Assembly (NCBI RefSeq): GCF_028613635.1
Contig: NZ_JAQRMY010000001.1
Location: 1,096,331 to 1,160,330, forward strand
Reading direction: 5' to 3'
DNA: 64,000 bases
Source: Devosia sp. ZB163
Lineage (GTDB): Bacteria > Pseudomonadota > Alphaproteobacteria > Rhizobiales > Devosiaceae
In this document: one piece after another, positions 24,568 through 33,353 of the stretch
How positions within the stretch are numbered: the first letter of the stretch is position 1
Layout of the letters: each line of letters opens with the position of its first letter
Made by a program: the position numbers and the translations under genes
The notes under the pieces: generated by a model
Databases searched by the model: none
What the model saw: the letters and a program-made list of their open reading frames with translations, nothing else
Told to the model about the DNA's origin: nothing

Positions 24568-26040
24568 ATGTTCGGCAAGCGTACCAGTTTCGGCGGCAAC
24601 ACTCCGGGCGCCGCACCCGCTCCGCGGCCCACCGTCGCCCCGGTGGCCGCCGCTGCTCGGCCTGAACCCTCACGCGCGCTCGATACGGCCAAGCGCCCCG
24701 ACGAAGTCGTCGATGTGCGCAGCCCGGAAGCGGCAACGCGCGACAAGGAATACTTCCAGACCAAGTCGGCGATCTTCAACGCCCTGATCGACTCGATCGA
24801 CCTGAGCCAGCTCGCGACGATGGAGCAGGAGACGGCGCGCGAGGAAATCCGCGACATCGTCGCCGAGATCATCGCGCTCAAGTCGATCATCATGTCGATC
24901 TCCGAGCAGGAAGACCTGCTCGAGGACATCTGCAACGACGTGCTCGGCTACGGCCCGCTCGAGCCGCTGCTGGCCCGCGACGACATCGCCGACATCATGG
25001 TGAACGGGTCGCAGAAATGCTACATCGAGGTGGGCGGCAAGGTGCGGCTGACGAACGTCCGCTTCCGCGACGATGCGCACCTGATGAACGTCTGCCAGCG
25101 CATCGTGAGCCAGGTCGGCCGCCGCGTCGATGAAAGCTCACCGATCTGCGACGCGCGCCTTCCCGACGGTTCGCGCGTCAACGTGATCGCCCCGCCGCTC
25201 TCCATCGACGGCGCCGCACTCACCATTCGTAAGTTCAAGAAGGACAAGCTGACCCTCGCGCAGCTGGTCAAGTACAACTCGATTTCGCCCGAAGGCGCCG
25301 AGGTGCTGCGCATCCTCGGCCGCGTGCGCGCCAACATCCTGATCTCCGGCGGTACCGGCTCGGGCAAGACGACGCTGCTCAACTGTCTCACCGGCTTCAT
25401 CGAGAAGGACGAGCGCGTCATCACCTGCGAGGACTCGGCGGAACTGCAGCTGCAGCAGCCGCACGTGGTGCGCCTCGAAACCCGTCCGCCCAACCTCGAG
25501 GGCGAAGGCGAGATCACCATGCGCGATCTCGTCAAGAACTGCCTGCGTATGCGCCCCGAGCGCATCATCGTGGGCGAAGTGCGCGGACCGGAGGCATTCG
25601 ACCTCCTGCAGGCGATGAACACCGGCCACGACGGCTCGATGGGCACGCTCCACGCCAACTCGCCGCGCGAGGCGCTCAGCCGTCTCGAGTCGATGATCAC
25701 CATGGGCGGCTACTCGCTGCCCAGCCGCACCATCCGCGAGATGATCGTGTCCTCGATCGACGTGGTGGTCCAGGCCGCCCGTCTCCGCGACGGTTCGCGC
25801 CGCATCACCCACATCTCCGAGGTGCTGGGCATGGAAGGCGACGTGATCGTCACCCAGGACGTGTTCCTCTACGACATCGTCGGCGAGGACGCGAACGGCA
25901 ACCTGCTCGGCCGGCACCGCTCCACCGGTATCACCAAGCCGAACTTCACCGAGCGCGCCCGTTACTACAACGAGGAAGCCAACCTCGTTGACGCGCTGGA
26001 GCGCTCGAACATCGAGCACCACGAGATCCTCAGTGCATAA
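24568..26040 (+). CDS. cpaF: Tad pilus assembly ATPase CpaF (TadA)
   Basis: CpaF (490 aa) is the secretion-type hexameric ATPase that drives pilus extension and probably retraction. A low-complexity Ala/Pro N-terminus (~35 aa) precedes the N-terminal domain. The motor domain has Walker A GGTGSGKTT at 261-269, the Asp box in ERVITCEDSAELQLQ, Walker B RIIVGEVRGPEA, and the His box TGHDGSMGTLHANSPREAL. It lies between cpaE and tadB with short gaps (14 and 9 bases), consistent with one operon. Confidence 0.95.
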   Translation: MFGKRTSFGGNTPGAAPAPRPTVAPVAAAARPEPSRALDTAKRPDEVVDVRSPEAATRDKEYFQTKSAIFNALIDSIDLSQLATMEQETAREEIRDIVAEIIALKSIIMSISEQEDLLEDICNDVLGYGPLEPLLARDDIADIMVNGSQKCYIEVGGKVRLTNVRFRDDAHLMNVCQRIVSQVGRRVDESSPICDARLPDGSRVNVIAPPLSIDGAALTIRKFKKDKLTLAQLVKYNSISPEGAEVLRILGRVRANILISGGTGSGKTTLLNCLTGFIEKDERVITCEDSAELQLQQPHVVRLETRPPNLEGEGEITMRDLVKNCLRMRPERIIVGEVRGPEAFDLLQAMNTGHDGSMGTLHANSPREALSRLESMITMGGYSLPSRTIREMIVSSIDVVVQAARLRDGSRRITHISEVLGMEGDVIVTQDVFLYDIVGEDANGNLLGRHRSTGITKPNFTERARYYNEEANLVDALERSNIEHHEILSA

Positions 26041-26049
26041 GGGGCGCGC

Positions 26050-27030
26050 ATGAATCCGCTCATTCTCGCGATCCTCGCGGCGGTCTGTGTCGCCGCCGCC
26101 GGCTTCGCGCTGGTGCCCTCGATCCTGGGCAACAGCGCCCGTGCCGACAAGCGCATCAAGGCCATGCACGGCGACGTCCGCGCCAATCGCGCGACCGCCG
26201 AAGTGGCCCGCACGCGCGATACGCGCCGCAAGGAACTGCAGCAGACGCTGAAGGCGCAGACCGCGGCGATCGAGAAAAAGAAGAAGAGCATCCCGCTCGG
26301 CGACCGGCTCTACCAGGCGGGGATGAAGCTGAAGCCCGCGGGCTTCATTCGCAACTCGATCATCCTTGGCGCGGGGGTGTTCGTTGTCACGTTCATCCTC
26401 CAGCTCGAGCTCATCTACTGCCTCGTCTTCGCCATTGCCGGTGGTTACCTGCTGCCGCGCATGTATGTCGGCCGGCGGCGCAAGAAGTACCAGAACGCCT
26501 TCCTCGACGAGCTGCCCAACGCCGTAGAGGCCATCGTGCGCGGCGTGAAGTCGGGTCTGCCGCTCAACGACTCGATGCGCCTCGTGGCGCGCGAGGCCAA
26601 GGAGCCGATCAAGTCGGACTTCCAGCGCGTGCTCGACCAGCAGTCGGTCGGCAAGACCATCCAGGAGGCGGTGGTCACGCTCTATGATCGCGTGCCGGTA
26701 CCTGAAGTGAACTTCTTCGTCGTGGTCATTACCGTGCAGGCCCAGTCCGGCGGCAACCTCTCCGAGGCGCTGGGCAACCTCGCCCGCGTGCTGCGCAACC
26801 GCAAGAAGATGAAGGAGAAGGTGAAAGCCATGTCCTCGGAAGCCAAGGCCTCCGCGGGCATCATCGGCTCGCTCCCGATCATCGTTGCCATCCTCGTCTC
26901 GCTGACGACACCGACCTACCTGCTGCCGATGATCGAGACACCGATCGGCAACCTGCTGCTTGGTGTCGCGGCGATCCTGATGTTCATGGGCGGGTTCATC
27001 ATGAACCGCATGGTCCAGTTCGAAGTGTAG
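26050..27030 (+). CDS. tadB: Tad inner-membrane platform protein TadB (T2SSF domain)
   Basis: TadB (326 aa) has one N-terminal helix, a basic stretch with a KKKKS cluster, two central helices near residues 100-135, a cytoplasmic GspF domain (LDELPNAVEAIVRGVKSGLPLNDSMRLVARE) and two C-terminal helices. It pairs with TadC to form the inner-membrane base on which CpaF acts. It lies 9 bases after cpaF and 9 bases before tadC. Confidence 0.93.
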   Translation: MNPLILAILAAVCVAAAGFALVPSILGNSARADKRIKAMHGDVRANRATAEVARTRDTRRKELQQTLKAQTAAIEKKKKSIPLGDRLYQAGMKLKPAGFIRNSIILGAGVFVVTFILQLELIYCLVFAIAGGYLLPRMYVGRRRKKYQNAFLDELPNAVEAIVRGVKSGLPLNDSMRLVAREAKEPIKSDFQRVLDQQSVGKTIQEAVVTLYDRVPVPEVNFFVVVITVQAQSGGNLSEALGNLARVLRNRKKMKEKVKAMSSEAKASAGIIGSLPIIVAILVSLTTPTYLLPMIETPIGNLLLGVAAILMFMGGFIMNRMVQFEV

Positions 27031-27039
27031 GGGCGCGCA

Positions 27040-28044
27040 GTGGATCTCGTAGCAACCCTCACCAACACACAGTTCCTCGTCGCGGTCCTCGCCGCGGTCT
27101 CTGCCGCGGCTGTCGTCTTCTCGATCGGCGCCACCTTCTTTTCCGGCGGATCAAAGGTACGCCAGCGCATCAGGCGTGTGGCGCTCGAGCGCGAGAAGAT
27201 GCGGGCCCAGGAAATGGCGCGCCTGCGCGGCAGTGGGGACCCCGACCAGCCGACGCGGAGCATCCGCCAGGCGGCCGGCAAGGACTACATGAAGAACGTC
27301 GTCGAGAAGTTCTCGCTCGAGAAGGCGTTCGTCGACGACAAGACCGCCGAGACGCTGGCCCGCGCCGGCTATCGCGGCCAGTCCGCCATGACGACCTGGC
27401 TGTTCGTCCGGTTCGTCACGCCCTTCGCGCTGTTCTTTCTCGGCTTCGCCTACATGAGCCTGACGGTGTTTGCCGACAAGCCGCTGTGGCTGAATGCCAT
27501 CTACGCGCTGCTCGTCGGCCTCATCGGCGCCTACCTGCCGATCGTCCTGCTCAAGAACCAGACGGTGAAGCGCCAGGCCTCGATCCGCCGCGCCTGGCCG
27601 GACGCGCTGGATCTCATACTGCTCTGCGTCGAATCCGGCATGTCGGTCGAGCACGCGTTGAAGCGTGTCGCCAAGGAAATGGGCTCCCAGAGCGCGGAAC
27701 TCGCCGAGGAGATGACCCTCACGACGGCCGAGCTCAGCTTCCTCGAGGACCGGACCCGCGCCTACGACAACTTCGGCCGCCGTACGGGCCTCGACAACGT
27801 CAAGGCCGTGATGCAGGCGCTGATCCAGGCCGAGCGGCACGGTACCTCCGTGGGTACTTCGCTGCGCGTGATGGCCGAAGAAGGTCGCGAGCAGCGCATG
27901 ATGGACGCCGAAAAGAAGGCGGCCGCGCTGCCGCCCAAGCTCACCGTCCCGCTGATCGTGTTCTTCCTGCCGGTGCTGTTCATCGTGATTATCTCCCCGG
28001 CGATGATCAGGGTGTTCGCGAACGGGATGATGGGCGGCGGCTGA
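27040..28044 (+). CDS. tadC: Tad inner-membrane platform protein TadC (T2SSF domain)
   Basis: TadC (334 aa; GTG start) repeats the TadB plan: N-terminal helix, linker, paired helices (~110-165), GspF domain with WPDALDLILLCVESGMSVEHALKRVAKEMG, and a C-terminal helix. It is the last gene of the plus-strand Tad operon and is followed by a clear terminator hairpin. Together with TadB it forms the platform for Flp pilin insertion. Confidence 0.93.
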   Translation: MDLVATLTNTQFLVAVLAAVSAAAVVFSIGATFFSGGSKVRQRIRRVALEREKMRAQEMARLRGSGDPDQPTRSIRQAAGKDYMKNVVEKFSLEKAFVDDKTAETLARAGYRGQSAMTTWLFVRFVTPFALFFLGFAYMSLTVFADKPLWLNAIYALLVGLIGAYLPIVLLKNQTVKRQASIRRAWPDALDLILLCVESGMSVEHALKRVAKEMGSQSAELAEEMTLTTAELSFLEDRTRAYDNFGRRTGLDNVKAVMQALIQAERHGTSVGTSLRVMAEEGREQRMMDAEKKAAALPPKLTVPLIVFFLPVLFIVIISPAMIRVFANGMMGGG

Positions 28045-28076
28045 GCCAGGCCCGCCGCTCCGAGCCAGTAAAGAAG

Positions 28077-28100
28077 AGGGCGCCTCGCGGGGCGCCCTTC
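28077..28100 (+). terminator. Rho-independent terminator of the Tad operon
   Basis: AGGGCGCC/GGCGCCCT forms a perfect 8-bp stem with a 5-base loop, followed by TCCTGTATT. It sits 33 bases after the tadC stop. Confidence 0.7.
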
Positions 28101-28132
28101 CTGTATTCGGGATAAGCGGGGTAGGGCGCGCG

Positions 28133-28921
28133 CTAGCCCTGCTTCTTCACCAGGTCCCAGCGGTTCTGCTGGGTGAGGAGCGAGCGGATATAGGCCATGT
28201 TGGCCTCGACGCCGTCGGCGGGCAGCTCGGCCGCGAACAGGGTGCGGCTTTCGTCGAAGCGGCCCTGCAGCCCCACGATCAGCGCCAGGTTCTGGCGGAT
28301 CTGGCTGTTGGCGCCGCGCATGGAGACGGCCGCACGCAGTTCCTTCTCCGCCTTGTCCAGCTCGTTGGTCATGGCATAGGACAGCCCCAGGTTGGCGCGG
28401 ATACCCGCCTGGTCCGGTGCGATCTTCTGCGCCTGGGCGTAGAACGTCCGTGCTTCCTTGTTGCGCCCGCTCTGGTCGAGGATGGCGCCTTTCACCATCA
28501 GCTCGTTCCAGCCCGGCGTCGCCGGGTCGATGGCGCGATCGATGACGTTGAGTGCCCGGTCGAACTGCCCCGACGCCGACAGCGCCTTGGCGAAGGCGAC
28601 CAGCATCTCGCGGTCGTTCTTGAACTTCATCACGCCGTTCTCGAGCACGGCGACGGCCTGCGCACTCTGGCCGTTCGCCCTGAGCGCCGAGGCGTAATAG
28701 AAGATGGTCGACCGGTCGCCCGGGTTCTTCTTGTAGTGCTGTTCGAGCTTGGCGAGCGCGGCGGCCTGCTTGTTGGCCGGCATCGCGGACGCACCGGTAT
28801 CGCCGATGCTTCCCGTCGTCATCGGGCTGGTGGCACAGGCCGAGAGTGCGAGGGATGCGGCGCCGGCGAGGAGCAGCGCCCGCAATGGCTTGAGGTCTGA
28901 TTGAAAGAGGCGAGAGAACAC
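28133..28921 (-). CDS. tadD: TadD-like TPR lipoprotein
   Basis: This 262-residue outer-membrane lipoprotein begins at GTG 28921, with AGGA eight bases upstream; a TTG at 28966 would extend it. The signal sequence ends with the lipobox LSAC (ALSACATSP). About four or five tetratricopeptide repeats follow, with motifs such as AKALSASGQFDRALNVIDRA and ANLGLSYAMTNELDKAEKELRAA. TadD is thought to act as pilotin or scaffold for the CpaC secretin. It converges on tadC and is divergent from the aminopeptidase. Confidence 0.9.
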   Translation of the reverse strand: MFSRLFQSDLKPLRALLLAGAASLALSACATSPMTTGSIGDTGASAMPANKQAAALAKLEQHYKKNPGDRSTIFYYASALRANGQSAQAVAVLENGVMKFKNDREMLVAFAKALSASGQFDRALNVIDRAIDPATPGWNELMVKGAILDQSGRNKEARTFYAQAQKIAPDQAGIRANLGLSYAMTNELDKAEKELRAAVSMRGANSQIRQNLALIVGLQGRFDESRTLFAAELPADGVEANMAYIRSLLTQQNRWDLVKKQG

Positions 28922-29074
28922 TTTGGTCGTCCTGCGAAGCGGATTGCCGAGCCCGGTAACCAGCAATAATTGATTAACCCTAACAGCGCGTTAAGTAGCT
29001 CTGCGGAGGGCGTTGTCACTTCTACGAGTGGGGCGTACACCTTGGCTGAAGCTCCTCACTCGCAGAGTTCTCTG

Positions 29075-30418
29075 ATGGCCAAATCCGCCCCGCTCCCCCT
29101 GATCGCAGTCGAGGAGGGGAAGGTGCCTTCGACGCTGTCTCCAGGCGCCGCGCGGTGGGCCGCTTCGCACGCCTTTTCCGGCCAGCGCGGCAGGCTCCTG
29201 GCGCTGCCGGGGGAGGACGGATCGCTCGAGGGATACCTCTTTGGCCTCGGCGCGGCCGAGGGGCGATCGCCGCTGCTTCTCGGCACCGCCGCTGCCGCGC
29301 TCGAGCCCGGCAGCTACCGGCTGTCCGGTGCTTTCGGTGATCCGACACTGGCGGAGCTGGGCTTCCGCCTTGGCGCCTATCGCTTCGACCGTTACCGCAA
29401 GGCGCGCGAACCCGTGCTGCTCGACGCGGTCGATGGCGCTGATGCCGCCGAAGTGGCGCGCCTCGCCGACGCGGCCTATCTCGCCCGCGATCTCATCAAC
29501 ACCCCGGCCAACGACCTCGGCCCCGAGGCTTTCGAGCAGGAAATCCGCGCCTTCTGCAATCGGCACAAGCTCGACATCAAGGTGATCGCCGGCGACGAGC
29601 TGCTGAAGCAGAACTTCCCGATGATCCACGCCGTCGGCCGCGCCGCTGCCGAGGCGCCGCGGCTGGTCGAGTTCAGTTGGGGCAAGGCCGGGGACCCCAA
29701 GGTCACCCTCGTCGGCAAGGGCGTTACCTTCGACACCGGCGGGCTCGACATCAAGCCGTCCTCCGGCATGCTGCTGATGAAGAAGGACATGGGAGGCGCC
29801 GCGAATGTCCTCGGGCTCGCCCATGCCATCATCGATGCTGGCCTGCGGGTGCGGCTCCGCGTGCTGATCCCGATCGTCGAGAACGCCATCTCCGGTCCGG
29901 CCTTCCGCCCGGGCGATATCCTGCGGGCCCGCAACGGCACCACGGTCGAGATCGGCAACACCGACGCCGAGGGCCGGCTGATCCTCGGCGATGCGCTGGC
30001 GCTGGCCGATGAGGAAAGCCCCGAACTGATCGTCGACATGGCAACGCTCACCGGCGCCGCCCGCTCGGCGCTGGGGCCGGACCTGCCGCCGCTCTATTCG
30101 ACCGACGATGCGCTTGCGCGCGACCTGATGGCGGCCGGCGCCGTGTCCGACGACCCGCTCTGGCACATGCCGCTCTGGCCGGCCTATGACACGATGCTCA
30201 ACTCGAAAATCGCCGATGTGAACAACGCGGGATCGACGCCGTTTGCCGGCTCGATCACCGCGGCGCTGTTCCTCAAGCGGTTCGTCAAGCAGGCCAAGGC
30301 CTGGGTGCATCTCGATATCTATGGCTGGGCCCCGGAGGCGAAGCCGGGCCGCACGTTCGGTGGCACCGACCAGGGCATTCGCGCCATCTATGGGTACCTG
30401 AAGCAACGATATCGTTGA
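29075..30418 (+). CDS. leucyl aminopeptidase family protein (M17)
   Basis: This 447-residue cytosolic metallopeptidase has the M17 signature NTDAEGRLILGDAL near residue 290. The metal site and active-site lysine lie in LVGKGVTFDTGGLDIKPSSGM near 213. The N-terminal domain is shorter and divergent compared with PepA, as in the PepB-like relatives of alphaproteobacteria. I start at ATG 29075. A TTG at 29042 is in frame, and the open frame reaches back to 28970. Its last codons overlap an operator-like palindrome for the next gene. Confidence 0.88.
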   Translation: MAKSAPLPLIAVEEGKVPSTLSPGAARWAASHAFSGQRGRLLALPGEDGSLEGYLFGLGAAEGRSPLLLGTAAAALEPGSYRLSGAFGDPTLAELGFRLGAYRFDRYRKAREPVLLDAVDGADAAEVARLADAAYLARDLINTPANDLGPEAFEQEIRAFCNRHKLDIKVIAGDELLKQNFPMIHAVGRAAAEAPRLVEFSWGKAGDPKVTLVGKGVTFDTGGLDIKPSSGMLLMKKDMGGAANVLGLAHAIIDAGLRVRLRVLIPIVENAISGPAFRPGDILRARNGTTVEIGNTDAEGRLILGDALALADEESPELIVDMATLTGAARSALGPDLPPLYSTDDALARDLMAAGAVSDDPLWHMPLWPAYDTMLNSKIADVNNAGSTPFAGSITAALFLKRFVKQAKAWVHLDIYGWAPEAKPGRTFGGTDQGIRAIYGYLKQRYR

Positions 30419-30435
30419 CAAGATCAACGATATCG
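30404..30435. promoter_or_regulatory. tandem palindromic operator upstream of marR-GNAT gene
   Basis: CAACGATATCGTTG (30404-30417) is a perfect 14-bp palindrome covering the aminopeptidase stop codon. CAACGATATCG recurs at 30425-30435, with its centre 21 bp away (two helical turns). TTGACA at 30415-30420 could be a -35 element between them, although no good -10 follows. The arrangement fits two dimers of the MarR-type regulator encoded 19 bp downstream. Confidence 0.6.
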
Positions 30436-30453
30436 GCGCCAATCTCATCCATC

Positions 30454-31368
30454 ATGGATGAGACCCAGATTGCCGAGATTCGTCGCTTCAACCGCGCCTT
30501 CGCGCGCTGGCTGGGGCTGTTCGACGAGCATTACTCGAAGACCGAGCGCAGTCCGGCCGAAAGCCGGCTGTTCTACGAACTGTCGAAAGCCGGTCACTCG
30601 AGCGGCGCCGATCTCGCGCGGGCGATGGGGGTAGATCCAGCCTATCTCAGCCGCATGCTGCAGAAGCTCGTCGCCGAGGGGCTGGTTTCCGTATCGCCGG
30701 GGGTCGCGGACCGTCGCCGCAGCCAGCTCGCGCTCACTTCCGACGGCGACAAGGCGGCGGCGAAGGTCGAGGCTGCCGCCGACCGGGCCATCGCCGATCT
30801 CATCGCGCCGCTGTCACAGACCGAGCGGCGCGAACTGGTCTCCGCCATGCAGACCATCGCCCGTATTCTCGATGGCGGCGACCAGGCGGCCTCGATCGTT
30901 CTCAGGCCGCATCACATCGGCGACGTCGCCCACGTCGTAGCCCGGCAATCGCGGCTCTATGCCGATGAGTTCGGCTGGGACGGCAGCTACGAGGCGCTGG
31001 CAGCCGAGATCGGCGGCAAGTTCCTCGAGGCGTTCGACCCGGCGACCGACAGCTGCTGGATCGCCGAACGCGACGGCAGGGTGATCGGCTCGGTATTCGT
31101 CGTCGATGCGGGGCAGGGGGTCGCGCAGCTGCGCCTGCTCTATGTCGAGCCCGAGGCACGCGGCCTCGGGGTGGGCAAGCTCCTGGTCGACCAGGTCGTC
31201 CGCTTCGCCCGCGAGAAGCGCTACGGCAAGGTGCGGCTCTGGACCCAGGCGAGCCTGGTTGCCGCCCGCAAGCTCTACGCCGCCGCGGGGTTCGTCCTCA
31301 CCGAGAGCAAGCCGCACCGCAGCTTCGGCAAGGACCTCGTGGGCGAGTATTGGGAACTGAAGCTCTAG
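30454..31368 (+). CDS. MarR-GNAT fusion protein (regulator plus acetyltransferase)
   Basis: This 304-residue protein has two domains. Residues 1-145 form a MarR winged helix with HTH SGADLARAMGVDPAYLSRMLQKLVAEGLV and wing VADRRRSQLALT. Residues ~150-304 form a GNAT acetyltransferase with the acetyl-CoA loop VEPEARGLGVGKLLVDQVV. Such fusions are known in proteobacteria; the acetylated substrate is usually unknown. ATG 30454 fits the normal MarR N-terminus. Two palindromes just upstream suggest autoregulation. Confidence 0.9.
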   Translation: MDETQIAEIRRFNRAFARWLGLFDEHYSKTERSPAESRLFYELSKAGHSSGADLARAMGVDPAYLSRMLQKLVAEGLVSVSPGVADRRRSQLALTSDGDKAAAKVEAAADRAIADLIAPLSQTERRELVSAMQTIARILDGGDQAASIVLRPHHIGDVAHVVARQSRLYADEFGWDGSYEALAAEIGGKFLEAFDPATDSCWIAERDGRVIGSVFVVDAGQGVAQLRLLYVEPEARGLGVGKLLVDQVVRFAREKRYGKVRLWTQASLVAARKLYAAAGFVLTESKPHRSFGKDLVGEYWELKL

Positions 31369-31413
31369 GGGCGCAGGCCGGAGCGCGTGGGGTGGGGCAG
31401 CGCGCTCGACGCC

Positions 31414-32361
31414 CTAGTAGCCCCGCCCGAAGTCGATCACGTTGGGCAGCGGCTGGCCGGCCGCGTGGTCGCGGATCACCTTGGAGAAGTACGCAACGCC
31501 CGTGCGCTCGCTCGAGGCGGCGGCGATGTGCGGGGTGATGTAGACATTGTCCATGGCCCAGAGGGGGCTCTGCTGCGGCAGCGGCTCGACTTCGAACACG
31601 TCGAGGCTCGCCGCCTTGAGCGTGCCGTCCTCGAGCGCCCGGACGATGTCCGCTTCCTTCTGGTGCCCGCCGCGACCGGCATTGACGATCACCGGTCCTT
31701 CGCCGTCGAGGCCGCCGCGCCGGAGCCGGGCGAAGGTCTCGTAGTTGAGGATGCCCTGCGTCTCGGGCGTGAGCGGCAGCAGGTTCACGAGGATATCCGT
31801 GCCGTTGAGGAAGGCTTCGAACTGCTCGGTGCCGGTGAACACCTCGACGCCCTCGATCTGCTTGGCCGAGCGGCTCCAGCCGCGCAGCTTGTAGCCGAAC
31901 ACCTTGAGGTGCTTGATGGCATCGAGGCCGAGCTGGCCAAGGCCCATGATGCCCACGCTCGCGTCCCAGGCGGGAGCCGGATAGAGCTGCGACCAGCGGC
32001 GCGCCTGCTGGTCGCGCCTGAAGCGCGTGATGAGGCGCTGGTGCATGGTGACCTGCGCGACGACATAGTCGCTCATGCGCTGCTGCAGGTCCTCATCCAT
32101 GAAGCGGACGATCGGCACGTCGACAGGGCGCGAGGGATTGCGCAGCAGGGCATCGACGCCGGCGCCCAGCGACAGGATGGCCTTGAGGTTTTTGAGGCCG
32201 GCGAACGCATCCGGCTTGGGCTTCCAGATGAAGATGTAGTCGATCTCGTCGGGATCGTACTGGTCGGCCCGCGTCACCACGCGGTGGCCGGGCAGGGCGG
32301 CGGCGAAGCCAGCGGCCCAGCGGCGCTCGTTGAAATCGGCAAGATGCAGCAGCAGGGTCAC
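31414..32361 (-). CDS. glyoxylate/hydroxypyruvate reductase A-like dehydrogenase
   Basis: This 315-residue D-2-hydroxyacid dehydrogenase resembles GhrA and reduces glyoxylate or hydroxypyruvate with NAD(P)H. The Rossmann motif is GIMGLGQLGLDAIKHL near 140. The catalytic Arg is in NAGRGGHQ, the Glu in DVFEVEPLP, and the His in ITPHIAA. GTG 32361 with GGGGGAG upstream gives the usual family length; the ATG at 32397 would add 12 unlike residues. It converges on the MarR-GNAT gene. Confidence 0.88.
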   Translation of the reverse strand: MTLLLHLADFNERRWAAGFAAALPGHRVVTRADQYDPDEIDYIFIWKPKPDAFAGLKNLKAILSLGAGVDALLRNPSRPVDVPIVRFMDEDLQQRMSDYVVAQVTMHQRLITRFRRDQQARRWSQLYPAPAWDASVGIMGLGQLGLDAIKHLKVFGYKLRGWSRSAKQIEGVEVFTGTEQFEAFLNGTDILVNLLPLTPETQGILNYETFARLRRGGLDGEGPVIVNAGRGGHQKEADIVRALEDGTLKAASLDVFEVEPLPQQSPLWAMDNVYITPHIAAASSERTGVAYFSKVIRDHAAGQPLPNVIDFGRGY

Positions 32362-32433
32362 GGTGGCTTCTCCCCCAAAAAGAACGAGCCGCACCATAGG
32401 CGCGGCTCTGAAATCAGTCGGCTGTGAAAGCCC

Positions 32434-33108
32434 TCAGTGCGAGGCCGGTGCGGCCGGCGCTTCTGCCGGTGCTTCGGCTGGCGCCGCGGCGCCACCCTCG
32501 TCCGGAGCAGCTTCGCCAGCGGCCGGCGCGGCGCCTTCGGCCGGAGCCGCATCGGCGGCCGGGAACGGCACGGGCGAGGGCGACAGCGTCGCGAGGTAGG
32601 CGAGGATGTTGGCGCGCTCGACCGGATCCTTGATGCCGCCGAAGTTCATCTTCGTGCCCGGCGTGTAGGTCTTGGGCGAGGTGAGGAACGCGTCGAGGTT
32701 CTCGTACGACCAGACGTCGCCGTTCTTCTGATGCTCGAGCATGCCGTCCGAATAGGCGAAGCCAGGATGGCTGCCTTCGACGCGGCCGACCACGCCATAG
32801 AGCTCGGGGCCCTGCTTGTTGCCGGCGCCTTCCTCGAAGTTGTGGCAGCTGGTGCACTTGCGCGCCGCAGCCTGGCCGGCTGCCGGGTCGGCGCTGGCGA
32901 GCAGCACACCGATCGGCACAGCGGGAGCCTCGGCCTCGGCGGCCGCGCCGCCATGGCCGTCGCCCGCTTCCGCCTCGGCGAGCGCATAGCCCGGGCCGCG
33001 ACCTTCGATTGGGCTGTAGATGGCCTCGGCCAGGAACCCCACGCCCATGACGAACAGGAGGGTACCGAGAACGGCGCCAATGATCTTATTGAGTTCGAAC
33101 GAATCCAT
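32434..33108 (-). CDS. membrane-anchored cytochrome c (CycM-like)
   Basis: This 224-residue protein begins MDSFELNKIIGAVLGTLLFVMGVGFLAEAIY, an uncleaved N-terminal anchor very like rhizobial CycM. An Ala/Glu-rich linker leads to a class I cytochrome c domain with haem site CTSCH near residue 85 and a likely Met ligand in GTKMNFGGI. A low-complexity Ala/Pro/Glu tail (~45 residues) follows. CycM carries electrons from the bc1 complex to the aa3 oxidase. The tail is longer than usual and of unknown role. Confidence 0.92.
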   Translation of the reverse strand: MDSFELNKIIGAVLGTLLFVMGVGFLAEAIYSPIEGRGPGYALAEAEAGDGHGGAAAEAEAPAVPIGVLLASADPAAGQAAARKCTSCHNFEEGAGNKQGPELYGVVGRVEGSHPGFAYSDGMLEHQKNGDVWSYENLDAFLTSPKTYTPGTKMNFGGIKDPVERANILAYLATLSPSPVPFPAADAAPAEGAAPAAGEAAPDEGGAAAPAEAPAEAPAAPASH

Positions 33109-33353
33109 CGCGGGTATCTTAGCCTTTGACGCCGGAATGATGAACGGCGGAACGATGCGAGGCCATACATAGCCTGCCCCGGCGCTTCAAGCCCCAGTCC
33201 CGACGCGCGCGAAAGATAGTCGGTCGCCGGGAGGGGTGCAACGGGGTTCGCATCCGCTGCGACATAGTGGAAACAGGAGTGTATTCCTCAACATTGACTT
33301 GGGCCGGCGCCGGTTCCATTAAGGCGCCCGCCAGCTGTGGGGAGTTCCAGTCC

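Noticed and set aside
22916-24736. 606-codon minus-strand frame opposite cpaC and cpaE
   Set aside because: Antisense shadow; both plus-strand genes have full family motifs.
28971-28996. TTAACC and TTAAG words upstream of tadD as a CtrA site
   Set aside because: Spacing is 13 bases between TTAA words rather than 7.
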